DNA of 64,000 nt from Litchfieldia sinesaloumensis. Its GTDB lineage: Bacteria > Bacillota > Bacilli > Bacillales > Bacillaceae_L. The notes under the pieces are model-generated. The model had not been told where the DNA came from and did no database searches. It saw nothing but the letters and a program-made list of their open reading frames with translations. How positions within the stretch are numbered: position 1 is the first letter of the stretch; each line of letters begins with the position of its first letter. The position numbers and the translations under genes are program-made. The stretch spans positions 3,880,001 through 3,944,000 of the forward strand of contig NZ_LT732529.1 in the NCBI RefSeq assembly GCF_900156865.1, read 5' to 3'. Below are positions 28,065 through 38,982 of this stretch, piece by piece.

Positions 28065-28482
28065 AAATTATGAGGAGTAAAAATGCAATGTTGGTAGGAA
28101 GAGACCCAAAATGGATTTAAAAGTAGCGTGTTGGAGTGTTACACCGGGCTCGATCCTTTCTTTTTTACCTGGATTCTTTTATGGTTAAGGGATTGAATTT
28201 ACTCTATTTCTTGCTTCTGACATAAATTTTATCTGATTGTATGCAGAAGGAAAAAGGTCCATGTATCATAAGTAGGTATGAACCTTAGTAAGAATAACTG
28301 CAAATGAGAAAAAAGCCAACCTCAAATTAAGATGGGCTTTATACATTTATAGCATATAAATTTGTCCTCTGGTTTGTCCTCCGATGTTTTATATCATATT
28401 TAAAATATTTATGTTGTTTTTTTAAAAAATGTAGATTTAAAGCCTTCTTTATGCATTATTTCTTTCTATTATTTATGAAAAT
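28065..28482. other. Gap between the RT gene and the right end of element 1
   Basis: No gene is visible. A hairpin at about 28312-28341 (AAAGCC/GGCTTT) followed by U residues on the minus strand looks like a terminator. The TTGTCCTC pair at 28362-28369 and 28374-28381 mirrors the left-end pair and is probably the right arm site of the integrase. Confidence 0.6.
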
Positions 28483-28504
28483 GAATGGGCGGCATGATGT
28501 AATA
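28483..28504 (+). other. Attachment core at the element 1 / element 2 junction
   Basis: These 22 bp are identical to the core at the groEL end (12252-12273). They form the right end of element 1 and the left end of the second unit. Upstream the sequence differs from groEL, as expected for attR. Confidence 0.85.
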
Positions 28505-28740
28505 ACGAAAAGCGGAAGTGGCTTGCTCAGCCCCGACAAGCATAAGACGGACCAACCATGTGGCGCTCTTGCCACAAGGGCGGGGTGGCTAGAGCATAGA
28601 GGGGCTAGCCGCTTGAGCTAGACATTATGTCTCTCCTAAACCCTTGATATGAATGGGTTTTATAGTAAGATGAGAGTGGAATGTTAACATATTGTTAACA
28701 TGAAGTTTTTAACGGAGGCTTCTCATAAGTTTATCAAACT
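28486..28740 (+). repeat. Long direct repeat, copy A (with copy B at 44810-45065)
   Basis: From the att core onward about 255 bp match the second copy at 44810-45065 with few differences. It includes the att core, a GC-rich palindromic segment with paired stems (about 28505-28630; for example GCGGGGTGGCTAG and CTAGCCGCTTGAGCTAG), the stretch around GTTTTATAGTAAG, the arm repeats and the integrase 3' end. The palindromic segment resembles a dispersed Bacillaceae repeat that I recall from other genomes. Confidence 0.8.
28682..28701 (+). other. Probable arm-type repeats, left end of element 2
   Basis: TGTTAACAT occurs at 28682-28690 and 28693-28701 (11-bp step). Related TGCTAAC pairs lie at 44676-44692, near the right end of the same unit, and at 45007-45026. 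These differ from the TTGTCCTC arms of element 1. Confidence 0.55.
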
Positions 28741-28925
28741 TGTGGGAAGCTTCTTTTTTCATTTCTTGGGTTACATGGAGATAGACATTTTTTGTGATTT
28801 GATCATCGGAATGTCCTAGTCTGTCCATGATCTGTTCTAATGAAACACCAGCATCGGCATGAAGTATGAATATGCCTTAAGGAATGCGGTTTTAACTCAG
28901 GAAAATCTGACATTGATATTATAGA
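28709..28925 (-). pseudogene. Decayed tyrosine integrase of element 2
   Basis: On the minus strand one frame reads FPELKPHSLRHIHTS. After a frameshift another reads ADAGVSLEQIMDRLGHSDD, then NVYLHVTQEMKKEASHKF and ends DKLMRSLR with TAA at 28709. These are the catalytic H-x-x-R-H, GH and Tyr segments of a phage integrase C-terminus. The upstream domains are missing. It is a relative of the intact integrase at 12386, in the same place relative to an att core. Confidence 0.85.
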
Positions 28926-29252
28926 CGTTCCAGATTAAATAATAGGATTTGAATTTATTCAGATAATCTTTTATCCAGAGGAAAAACTAGGAATTAAGCT
29001 CCATTTAGTTACCCCAAATATGTTGCATCTAAAAAGAAATAACCTCCCTGGCACCAAGTGCTCTAGAGTAAGGTTATTTCATAATTCTATACAGAGTGAA
29101 GGCGCAAAAGGTTCTTATGGTATTATCGGCGATGTCTTTATTCAGGGTTATAGAGCAAAAAATACCATGTTGCTAGGTACACTCTTCGAAAAGGGATTAA
29201 TAATGGATGAAAGCTCAAGTTGTTTTAAGTATATCGCTGTATTATATTAAAT
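28926..29252. other. Gap with a long hairpin, no supported gene
   Basis: A perfect 10-bp inverted repeat, GAAATAACCT (29036-29045) / AGGTTATTTC (29071-29080), encloses a smaller GGCAC/GTGCT stem. A 76-codon frame from 29020 crosses it but has no ribosome site and no recognisable sequence. The hairpin lacks a T run, so it is not a standard terminator. Confidence 0.45.
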
Positions 29253-29282
29253 TTGTTGTTGCAATTGAAGTAACTGTATAAT
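29253..29282 (+). promoter_or_regulatory. Promoter of the signalling hybrid gene
   Basis: TTGTTG at 29253-29258, an 18-bp spacer and TATAAT at 29277-29282, 54 bp before the start codon. Confidence 0.55.
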
Positions 29283-29335
29283 ATATTGGTGAGCAATTTA
29301 GTTCCTTTTTTAGGTCCTAGCGAAAGGAGATCACC

Positions 29336-32300
29336 ATGAGTGATATAACTAATACTAAGGAAATTTTGGAGCGAGTGTCCGATGGATTTTATTCTTTAAA
29401 TAATGAATTAAAATTTGAATATATAAATAATGTTACAGAAAATCTTTTGCAAATTAAACGAGAAAATGCAATTGGGCATTATATCCATGATGTATTAAAA
29501 CACAGTGACTTACTAAATATTGTATCACGATATGAAAGGGCATTGTCCGAGCAAGAACCTGTAGAATTTGAAGAGTTTTTTAATAATAGATGGTATGAAA
29601 TAAGGGCATTTCCTTCTAAGGAAGGCCTGTCTGTACTTTTTAGAGATATTACTGAAAAAAAGAAAGAGTTTCAACATATTAATTTTCTAGCTAATTACGA
29701 TGTTATCACAGAAATACCGAACCGTTTTTACTTTAATAAATACTTAAAATGCAAGTTACAATCACAATCTATTGATGGCTCATTTGCTGTTTTATTTATT
29801 GATATTAATAATTTTAAAAATATAAATGATACATATGGTCATGGAGTAGGTGATTTGGTATTAAAACAAATCTCAAGACAAATTGAAAAAAAGATAAATC
29901 AATTTGGTTTCATAGCTCGGTACTCTGGAGATGAATTTTTACTAACGTTGGAAAACCTTGTTGATGACGAAATATCATCTGTGATTGAACGAATAATTGA
30001 ATCATGTTCAAGTCCATTTTGTGTAAATGGGTTTGACATAAGAATATCAATCAATGTTGGGGTTAGCCAGTTTCCTAAGGATGGGCAAAGTGAAGAATTA
30101 TTGATAAAGCATTCAGAAGATGCAATGTATCAGGCAAAAAAAGAGGGAAGAAATAAGTATAAGTTCTACGCCTGTGATGAGAATGAAGGAAGAGTAGACG
30201 CTTTAAAGTTAGAGCTAGAGCTCAACAAGGCAATAGAAAATAATCAGTTAGTACTTCACTATCAACCTAAAATCAATTTGAATACAGGGAAAATTGTGGG
30301 GGTAGAGGCATTACTTCGTTGGGAGCATCCAGAATGGGGAATGGTATCGCCAGAAACATTTATACCTATTGCTGAAGAGACAGGATTAATTTTACCTATT
30401 GGAGAATGGGTTCTGAATGCTGCCTGTGAACAAAATAAAACTTGGCAACAACAAGGTTTTTCAACAGTTGTTTCCGTCAATTTATCATCTATTCAATTTA
30501 ATCAGACTACTATTATTGACATCATTGAATCCATTCTTCAAGAAACAGGATTAGAACCACACTTTTTAGAAATTGAGATTACTGAAAGTATGACAATTGA
30601 TATTGACCGTACAATTTTAATGTTACAACAGCTTAAAAAGGTTGGAGTCCATATAAGTATCGATGATTTTGGTACAGGTTTCAGTTCATTAAGTTACTTA
30701 AAAAACTTCCCTGTAGATACCTTGAAAATCGACCAGTCTTTCGTTAAAGAACTTCGAAACAACCCAAATGATGAAACCATAGTTAAAACCATTATCTCAA
30801 TGGCTCATAATTTGAATTTGAATGTAGTGGCAGAAGGAATAGAAACAAAAGAACAACTGGTTTTTCTACAACAACATTTATGTGATGAAGGACAAGGATA
30901 TTTTTTAAGTAAGCCCTTAACAGCGTCTCAATTACAAGAAAAACGGTTTGAAATCGAAAAAATAGTTGAAGAACATGGAATCCCTAAAGATATAAACCAA
31001 CAACTTTTATTGAAGGAATTATTGGAATCGGCCCAAAGAGAGTTACACGATACGATTCGTTTGCAGCAAGGGATGATATTTAAGTATAAGAAAATGAATG
31101 AACGATTTATTCATACACAATGTGACGGGGAATTATTATACCGTCTTGGAATGATTCCTTCTCAAGTGATAGGAAAAGAATTAGCTGATTTTCTTCCTTA
31201 TAGAAATGCCCTTGATAAAACTGCCTACTATAAGATGGCATGGGAAGGAGAGGAATTTGTTACTTATGAAGACGAACTAAATGGAATTAACTATCTAACA
31301 ACTTTACGTCCTATTAAAAAAGCTGGAGAGGTAGTACAAGTCATAGGTTCATGTATAGATATAACGGAACGTAAAAAAGCGGAGAAAGCTCTACAAGAAA
31401 GTGAGGCTAAGTATCGGCTGATTTCTGAAAACATGACAGACATCATCATGTTATTGGATATAAACGGAACAATACAATACGCATCACCTTCCCTTGGAAA
31501 AGTAATGGGTGACCCATTAAAATCATATATAGGTAAAAGGTCGTTTGATTTAATACATCCTGATGACAGGCAAAGCGTAAAGATGGGATTTGAAAAAGTA
31601 CTAAATACTATGAATCCATTAAGGATGGAAGCTCGTTTTCTGAACGTTGATGGGAAGTCGTTATTATTTGAAGGACTAGGTACCCCAGTACTTGGAGAAA
31701 ATGGCGATCCTGAACATTTTATAGTAGTAGGGAGAGACATTACGGAAAAAAGGGAAATGGAAGAAATGCTCTCAAAATCAGAAAAATTATCAGTTGTTGG
31801 TCAACTTGCTGCAGGAGTTGCACATGAAATTAGAAACCCTATAACTTCAATAAAAGGATTCATTCAGCTTTTAGAGGAAGGAATTATGAAGAAAGAATTT
31901 TTCGAAGTAATTTCCAAAGAGTTTAAACAAATTGAGAAAATTCTTGAAGAATTTATTAATCTTGCCAAACCAAAAGAAATTCAATTAAACAAGGTTAATA
32001 TTAAAACTATACTTAAAGAAGTTGAGACATTATTAAAACCAGAAGCAAATTTGAAAAACGTAGAAATTTTCCAAGAGTATCAACAAAATCTTCCTCAGAT
32101 TATGTGTGATTCAAACCAAATAAAACAAGTTTTCATTAATATAATCAAAAATAGCATTGAAGCAATTCCTAAACATGGGTTTGTAAAACTCCAAGTCAGT
32201 ATAGAAGGAAAAAATGTCCTTATAAGAATAATCGATAATGGAATTGGGATAAGTAAGGAACGAGTTCAGAAATTAGGTGAGCCGTTCTATAGTAATAAAG

Positions 32301-32434
32301 AAAAGGGTACAGGTTTAGGTTTAATGATATGTTTTAGAATTGTTCGGGAACATAACGGGTCAATAAAAGTAAAAAGTAAAGAAAATGAAGGTACTACGGT
32401 TGAAGTTAGGTTACCAATAAAAACTTTTCTTTAG
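29336..32434 (+). CDS. Hybrid PAS-GGDEF-EAL-PAS-PAS-histidine kinase
   Basis: The 1032-residue soluble protein joins cyclic-di-GMP and two-component modules. Domains in order: PAS (about 5-110); GGDEF (about 115-275) with YSGDEF at 196-201, an S for G variant that usually stays active; EAL (about 285-535) with EALLRW at 324, IDDFGTGFSSLSYLK and VVAEGIET; two PAS domains (about 560-680 and 685-800); HisKA with H830 in GVAHEIRNPITSIKGFIQLL; and HATPase with NIIKNSIEA, DNGIGI and GTGLGL. The kinase half resembles sporulation kinases (KinA/KinE type). No membrane segment is seen and no response regulator is adjacent. AAAGGAGAT precedes the ATG. Confidence 0.9.
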   Translation: MSDITNTKEILERVSDGFYSLNNELKFEYINNVTENLLQIKRENAIGHYIHDVLKHSDLLNIVSRYERALSEQEPVEFEEFFNNRWYEIRAFPSKEGLSVLFRDITEKKKEFQHINFLANYDVITEIPNRFYFNKYLKCKLQSQSIDGSFAVLFIDINNFKNINDTYGHGVGDLVLKQISRQIEKKINQFGFIARYSGDEFLLTLENLVDDEISSVIERIIESCSSPFCVNGFDIRISINVGVSQFPKDGQSEELLIKHSEDAMYQAKKEGRNKYKFYACDENEGRVDALKLELELNKAIENNQLVLHYQPKINLNTGKIVGVEALLRWEHPEWGMVSPETFIPIAEETGLILPIGEWVLNAACEQNKTWQQQGFSTVVSVNLSSIQFNQTTIIDIIESILQETGLEPHFLEIEITESMTIDIDRTILMLQQLKKVGVHISIDDFGTGFSSLSYLKNFPVDTLKIDQSFVKELRNNPNDETIVKTIISMAHNLNLNVVAEGIETKEQLVFLQQHLCDEGQGYFLSKPLTASQLQEKRFEIEKIVEEHGIPKDINQQLLLKELLESAQRELHDTIRLQQGMIFKYKKMNERFIHTQCDGELLYRLGMIPSQVIGKELADFLPYRNALDKTAYYKMAWEGEEFVTYEDELNGINYLTTLRPIKKAGEVVQVIGSCIDITERKKAEKALQESEAKYRLISENMTDIIMLLDINGTIQYASPSLGKVMGDPLKSYIGKRSFDLIHPDDRQSVKMGFEKVLNTMNPLRMEARFLNVDGKSLLFEGLGTPVLGENGDPEHFIVVGRDITEKREMEEMLSKSEKLSVVGQLAAGVAHEIRNPITSIKGFIQLLEEGIMKKEFFEVISKEFKQIEKILEEFINLAKPKEIQLNKVNIKTILKEVETLLKPEANLKNVEIFQEYQQNLPQIMCDSNQIKQVFINIIKNSIEAIPKHGFVKLQVSIEGKNVLIRIIDNGIGISKERVQKLGEPFYSNKEKGTGLGLMICFRIVREHNGSIKVKSKENEGTTVEVRLPIKTFL

Positions 32435-32442
32435 GAATAAGC

Positions 32443-32475
32443 TAATCCCCATCTTACAAAAGGTGGGGATTATTT
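32443..32475 (+). terminator. Terminator after the signalling hybrid
   Basis: TAATCCCCATC pairs with GGTGGGGATTA; a short T-rich stretch follows. It separates the kinase gene from the germination operon. Confidence 0.6.
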
Positions 32476-32597
32476 GCAGTTTACCATCAAACGGTTGATT
32501 CGTTTTCTCAACTATTACGTTTTTAGTTGAATAAAATCAAACCAGTATAATTCATCTCTTTTCTGGAAAACTATACCACAAGAGGAGATGACTGGTT

Positions 32598-34151
32598 ATG
32601 AAATTCCTTCAAAACTTAAGAAAAAGAAAAGAAGATAAGTATTCAGAAAAGATGGATTCTCTTTCTAATGAAGAACCAGATAAACTAATAAGTTCAGACC
32701 TTTCAGCTAATGAAGGTTTTTTGCGAGATGTTTTTCATCAATGTTCTGATGTTGTGTTTCGTGTTGTTCCTATAAACGATAAAACAAAATTACTTTTTGT
32801 TTATATTGATGGTTTATGTGACACAAAACCTCTCGATGAGATGATGTTAAATCCTGTTAGGTCATCTGACAAAGAATGTGAAGTATTTATATTTGAAGAA
32901 TTTTTTGAAAATCGGCTTCGCCAGGTTGCTCAAATAAAATCAACCAAGAATGTAAATGAATTAATTAATGGGGTATTAACCGCAAATGTCGCCGTTCTAG
33001 TCGATGGAGAAAAAATTGCCTTACTTGCAGATTTAAAAGGTTTTGAAAAACGGTCAATTGAAGAGCCTTCATCCGAAACCGTCATACGTGGTCCAAGAGA
33101 CGGGTTTACAGAAACATTACGTGTGAATACAAGCTTAATCCGAAGACGAATTAGGAGCCCTAGATTGAAGATAGAGTCATTTACAATTGGTAAACTTTCA
33201 AAAACTGATGTAGCAGTTGTATATATTGAAAAAATTGCAAGTGATTCTGTCATTGACGAAGTACGAAAGAGACTCGAGTCAATTGAAATTGATGGAGTTA
33301 TCGAGACTGGTTATATTGAAGAGTTTGTAGAAGATTTTCCTTTTTCTCCATTTCCGCAAGTACAAAACACCGAACGCCCTGATATCGTTTGCGGCAGTTT
33401 ATTGGAAGGAAAAGTATCCATATTGGTGGACAATACTCCCTTTGTTCTGATTGTCCCCATGACCTTTTGGTCGGGATTACAGGCCGCTGAAGACTACTAT
33501 GAACGGTTTATTTATGTAACCTTTATTCGTTGGATTCGCTACATTTTATTCAATATTTCATTACTGCTTCCCTCTATATACGTTGCAGTAATAACTTTTC
33601 ACTCACAGTTAATTCCAACAAATTTGTTAATAAGTATAGCATCTGCACGAGAGGATGTCCCATTTCCAGTGCTGATTGAAGCTTTTATGATGGAGCTGAT
33701 GTTTGAAGCCTTACGTGAAGCTGGTATACGGCTTCCTAAGTCAATTGGTTCAGCTGTTAGTATTGTAGGAGCACTCGTTATAGGGGAAGCTGCTGTACAA
33801 GCTGGTATTATATCTGCTCCCATGGTTATTGTGGTAGCAGCTACAGGAATAGCATCATTCGCGGTACCGCGCTATAATTTCGGAACTGCATACAGGCTCC
33901 TTCGCTTTCCTATACTTATCCTAGCAGGACTGTTTGGTCTCTATGGAGTCATTCTAGGAATGATTGCCATCCTTATTCATCTAGTTCATCTTAAATCCTT
34001 TGGGGTTCCCTATTTAAGTCCGATTGCCCCGCAAAATCCAAAATATCTAAAAGATGTTTTGGTACGAGCACCTAGATGGAGTATGCATCGCCGACCTATA
34101 AGGGTAGCTGGTCAAGATAAAACCCGTATTCCCAGAGGAAGGAACGAATGA
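32598..34151 (+). CDS. gerXA: Spore germination receptor subunit A (GerA family), operon 1
   Basis: GerA-type subunits, with B and C, form nutrient receptors in the spore inner membrane. The 517-residue protein has a large N-terminal soluble domain with GPRDGFTETLRVNTSLIRRR near residues 170-189, and then membrane helices with PFPVLIEAFMMELMFEALREAG. FGVPYLSPIAP is near the C-terminus. It is read with gerC (4-nt gap) and gerB. The germinant cannot be predicted. An AGAGGAGATG site lies before the ATG. Confidence 0.93.
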   Translation: MKFLQNLRKRKEDKYSEKMDSLSNEEPDKLISSDLSANEGFLRDVFHQCSDVVFRVVPINDKTKLLFVYIDGLCDTKPLDEMMLNPVRSSDKECEVFIFEEFFENRLRQVAQIKSTKNVNELINGVLTANVAVLVDGEKIALLADLKGFEKRSIEEPSSETVIRGPRDGFTETLRVNTSLIRRRIRSPRLKIESFTIGKLSKTDVAVVYIEKIASDSVIDEVRKRLESIEIDGVIETGYIEEFVEDFPFSPFPQVQNTERPDIVCGSLLEGKVSILVDNTPFVLIVPMTFWSGLQAAEDYYERFIYVTFIRWIRYILFNISLLLPSIYVAVITFHSQLIPTNLLISIASAREDVPFPVLIEAFMMELMFEALREAGIRLPKSIGSAVSIVGALVIGEAAVQAGIISAPMVIVVAATGIASFAVPRYNFGTAYRLLRFPILILAGLFGLYGVILGMIAILIHLVHLKSFGVPYLSPIAPQNPKYLKDVLVRAPRWSMHRRPIRVAGQDKTRIPRGRNE

Positions 34152-34155
34152 TGAG

Positions 34156-35331
34156 ATGATCAAAAGATTAAGTATTTGTTTTCATATACTCGTTTGTATG
34201 ATTTTAACTACCGGATGCTGGGATGAAAGAGAAATAAACGATCAAGCGATAGTTTTGGGGTGGGGTTTCGACCAAAATGAAGATGGAGATTATATTGGCA
34301 GTGCTCAGATTGTTGTTCCTGGGGAAGTTGGTGAGAAAAGTAGTGGTCAAGGCAAAGGATACATGGTTGAAACAGCGACGGGAAAAAGTCTTTTGGATGT
34401 AACTCAGAATTTGCAAACAAAACTTTCAAGGAAAGTTTTTCTAAGTCATCAGAAGGTCATTATAATTGGGGAACGCTTAGCCAAAAATGGAATATCGAAC
34501 ATCCTTGATTTATACAGTCGAGAACCTGAACTTCCCATTCGAACGAATTTTTTTGTTTTAAAAAACGGGGATGCATTGGAGTTTATGGAGGTAGAGTACA
34601 AAATGGAAGATATGCCTTCAACTGCTGCAAAGAAAATGTTCCAAAGCACATCAGGACCAGAAAGCACTACGTTTAAGGATTTTTTGGAAAGTGCGAGTTC
34701 AGAGGGAATCAGTCCGACATTACCGATTCTTGAAATTATTAGTTCTAAGGAGGGTGAAAAGGATACGGAGACGTTCCGTCTTGGTGGAAGAGCCATTTTC
34801 AACCAGGACCTTGAGTTGGTTGGATTTTTATCCTATCGTGAGTCAGTTGATAGATTGTGGATTATTAACAAGTTAAATACTCATAAATTCACCACAAATT
34901 TAGTAGAAGAAAAAGGAAATGTAGGTATTCTGGGTATGAAATTTAATAGTAAAGTCCAACCCATTATACAAAATGATCAACTGGAGTTTCATATAACGCT
35001 TTCCGGAACAGGGGTTGTTCGTGAAAATAATACAGCATTAGACCTAAAGCAGCCGAAGAATCTCCAAATAATAGAACGTTCATATAATAAGAATTTGCAA
35101 GAACATATGTTAAGTACCATTACAAAAGTTCAAAAAGAATATAAAACAGATATTTTTGGTTTTGGACAATTCGTTCATAAGAAATACCCTCGAAAATGGA
35201 AATTATGGAAGAAGGACTGGAGTAATATATTCTCAGATGCAAATATTACAGTTAATGTGGATATAAATATCGATCGAACTGGGGTAACTGGTTCTTCATT
35301 ACATTTGAAAGAAAGTGAAATCCAGAAATGA
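34156..35331 (+). CDS. gerXC: Spore germination lipoprotein (Ger(x)C family), operon 1
   Basis: The 391-residue protein has a signal peptide and lipobox TTGC with Cys21 as the lipidated residue, followed by WDEREINDQAIVLGWGFD, the hallmark of Ger(x)C proteins. EGISPTLPILEI lies in the middle domain and a YKTDIFGFGQ...W segment near the end is also typical. It overlaps gerXB by 4 nt. The gene order A-C-B differs from operon 2. Confidence 0.93.
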   Translation: MIKRLSICFHILVCMILTTGCWDEREINDQAIVLGWGFDQNEDGDYIGSAQIVVPGEVGEKSSGQGKGYMVETATGKSLLDVTQNLQTKLSRKVFLSHQKVIIIGERLAKNGISNILDLYSREPELPIRTNFFVLKNGDALEFMEVEYKMEDMPSTAAKKMFQSTSGPESTTFKDFLESASSEGISPTLPILEIISSKEGEKDTETFRLGGRAIFNQDLELVGFLSYRESVDRLWIINKLNTHKFTTNLVEEKGNVGILGMKFNSKVQPIIQNDQLEFHITLSGTGVVRENNTALDLKQPKNLQIIERSYNKNLQEHMLSTITKVQKEYKTDIFGFGQFVHKKYPRKWKLWKKDWSNIFSDANITVNVDINIDRTGVTGSSLHLKESEIQK

Positions 35332-36425
35332 AAATTTCCAAGTACCAAATATTTTGGATGATTGCATCTTTAGAAATTGGAATGGTTTTGTTACTGACAC
35401 AATCACCTGCTATTGAGGAAGCTAAGCAGGACGCTTGGATTTCATTTGTATTTGCTGGGTTGGCTGGGATAGGAATCACCTATGCTGCAGGAAAACTAAG
35501 TCTTCTCTATCCTAACCAAACATTTATTCAGTACAGTCAAAGGATATTAGGGAAATGGTTAGGGAGAATTATAGTGATTCCATATTTTATCCATTGGCTT
35601 TCTGTAATCGGAGTTATTTTTCGTCAATCATCAGAAATAATCCAAATGACTTTATTTACAAGAACCCCATTGTTTATTTTAATTGTACTTTTATTACTTT
35701 TAGTAATTTATGTGAATTACATAGGGGGGATTGAAGGCATTGGGCGATGTAGTGAAATTATGGGCCCGTTTATATTTGTAATGGTGATTATTACTTTATT
35801 CCTTAATTTTAATAATATAGAATGGGAGAAAATTCTACCTGTTTATACTGATTCAGGATTAAAATCCATTTTACAAGGAAGTTTAACGCCATTATCGTTT
35901 TATGGTGAGTCGGTTTTAATAATGATGCTACTCTCTTTTACAGAAGAACCGAAAGAAGGAGTAACTTGGGCTGTGAGGGGTGTAGGAGTTGTAGCTATTT
36001 TAGTGACTATTTCAACACTAGAAATTCTAATGGTATTTGGCCCAAATTTGTCTTCAAGACTATGGTATCCATTTTTTGAAATGGCGAGATACATATCGCT
36101 TATGCATTTCCTACAAAATCTCGAAATAGTTGTGACTGTTATATGGATCTTCAGTATATTTATAAAATTGTCCATTTATCTATTCGTATCTAGTTATGGG
36201 ATCGCTCAATGGCTAAATATAAAGGATTGGCGAAAGGTTATTTGGTTTGTAGCAATAGCATCAATAGTACTTTCTTTGATTTATCCAAATAATAACGTTG
36301 CGTCTGTTTCTTATCTTGAAAAATATTGGCTTCCATTTGTTCTCCCCATGAATATGATAGGTATTCCCTTGCTCCTCTGGGGAATTGGAGTTATTCGTAA
36401 AAATTCAAAACAAATTGATGAGTAA
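35328..36425 (+). CDS. gerXB: Spore germination permease-like subunit B (GerB/AGP family), operon 1
   Basis: GerB subunits belong to the APC transporter superfamily and are thought to bind the germinant. The 365-residue protein has about ten membrane helices, starting ISKYQIFWMIASLEIGMVLLL, followed by QDAWISFVFAGLAGIGIT, the family's conserved N-terminal region. It overlaps gerXC by 4 nt and is followed by a terminator, closing the operon. Confidence 0.93.
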   Translation: MKISKYQIFWMIASLEIGMVLLLTQSPAIEEAKQDAWISFVFAGLAGIGITYAAGKLSLLYPNQTFIQYSQRILGKWLGRIIVIPYFIHWLSVIGVIFRQSSEIIQMTLFTRTPLFILIVLLLLLVIYVNYIGGIEGIGRCSEIMGPFIFVMVIITLFLNFNNIEWEKILPVYTDSGLKSILQGSLTPLSFYGESVLIMMLLSFTEEPKEGVTWAVRGVGVVAILVTISTLEILMVFGPNLSSRLWYPFFEMARYISLMHFLQNLEIVVTVIWIFSIFIKLSIYLFVSSYGIAQWLNIKDWRKVIWFVAIASIVLSLIYPNNNVASVSYLEKYWLPFVLPMNMIGIPLLLWGIGVIRKNSKQIDE

Positions 36426-36440
36426 TAATACAAGCAAGTG

Positions 36441-36481
36441 TAAAATAGGCCCCATCTGCTAAACAGGTGGGATCTATTTTA
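36441..36481 (+). terminator. Terminator of germination operon 1
   Basis: TAAAATAG (36441-36448) and CTATTTTA (36474-36481) close a long stem that includes CCCCATCTG/CAGGTGGG. It may work in both directions, since A and T runs flank it. Confidence 0.7.
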
Positions 36482-36638
36482 CGCTAGTTGATAATTAGAA
36501 TGATATTTTTGTTTATATATTTTGAATAAAACCTATTGCTGTACGTCACTAAACCAAATAGTTTTTTTAATTTTTATTTATTGCTACTTTTATTTTACTT
36601 AAATCTCATGTATACTAAAACCAAATTGAATAGAAATA

Positions 36639-36735
36639 ACTAGGGGAGTCCAATAAGTTGGGCTGAGAGGGAAACACGTTGAAGTTTCTTGACCCTTTGG
36701 ACCTGATCTAGATAATACTAGCGTGGGGAAGTTAG
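36639..36735 (+). promoter_or_regulatory. TPP riboswitch (THI element)
   Basis: The conserved parts are present: GGGGAGTCC, GGGCTGAGAGGG, CCCTTTGGACCTGATCTAGA and TAATACTAGCGTGGGGAA. It lies 150 nt before thiC. Binding of thiamine diphosphate should stabilise the downstream terminator and switch thiC off. Confidence 0.97.
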
Positions 36736-36773
36736 AAAAAATAATTCATGTATTGAATAAACTTCTACATACA

Positions 36774-36807
36774 AAGCCGGTCCATCCTTTTTGGATTCGG
36801 CTTTTTT
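36774..36807 (+). terminator. Riboswitch-controlled terminator of thiC
   Basis: AAGCCGGTCCATCC pairs with GGATTCGGCTT, followed by six T residues. It is the expression platform of the TPP riboswitch. Confidence 0.85.
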
Positions 36808-36813
36808 ATTTAA

Positions 36814-38670
<1,857 letters not shown>

Positions 38671-38982
38671 CTCTTGTTGTTAGGATGTTTACGTTGAAGT
38701 TCCAAATAATTGTAGAGGAGATCAATCAATTAAAAACTCACATGTACACCTCACGATGACCTATTAGAGGAAAAAGCTCAGTTCTAATATGAACTGAGCT
38801 TCTATTTTACCATGGAAATCCTGTCCAATATTATCCATCTAATAGAGTTCTTGTTCTTGGAACACCGATTTATGAGAATTTATTCATAAAACGATAATGA
38901 GAATTATTAGAATACTACACTCTATTATGCAACACTTGGGTCGTGGTTAAGTCGCGTTAGCGATCTTGTTCCTAAAAACATG
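38671..38982. other. Gap after thiC with terminator and weak Fur-like site
   Basis: A perfect hairpin AAGCTCAGTTC/GAACTGAGCTT at 38774-38801 followed by a T-rich tract is the likely thiC terminator. GATAATGAGAATTATTAGA at about 38892-38910 resembles half of a Fur box, but no iron gene follows. Nothing else is evident. Confidence 0.55.

Noticed and set aside
26610-28140. A group II intron around the reverse transcriptase
   Set aside because: No GUGYG-like 5' end in a fitting place, no domain V hairpin or AY 3' end after the RT, and no interrupted host gene.
29020-29250. 76-codon ORF as a gene
   Set aside because: It starts inside a hairpin region, has no ribosome site and no recognisable sequence.
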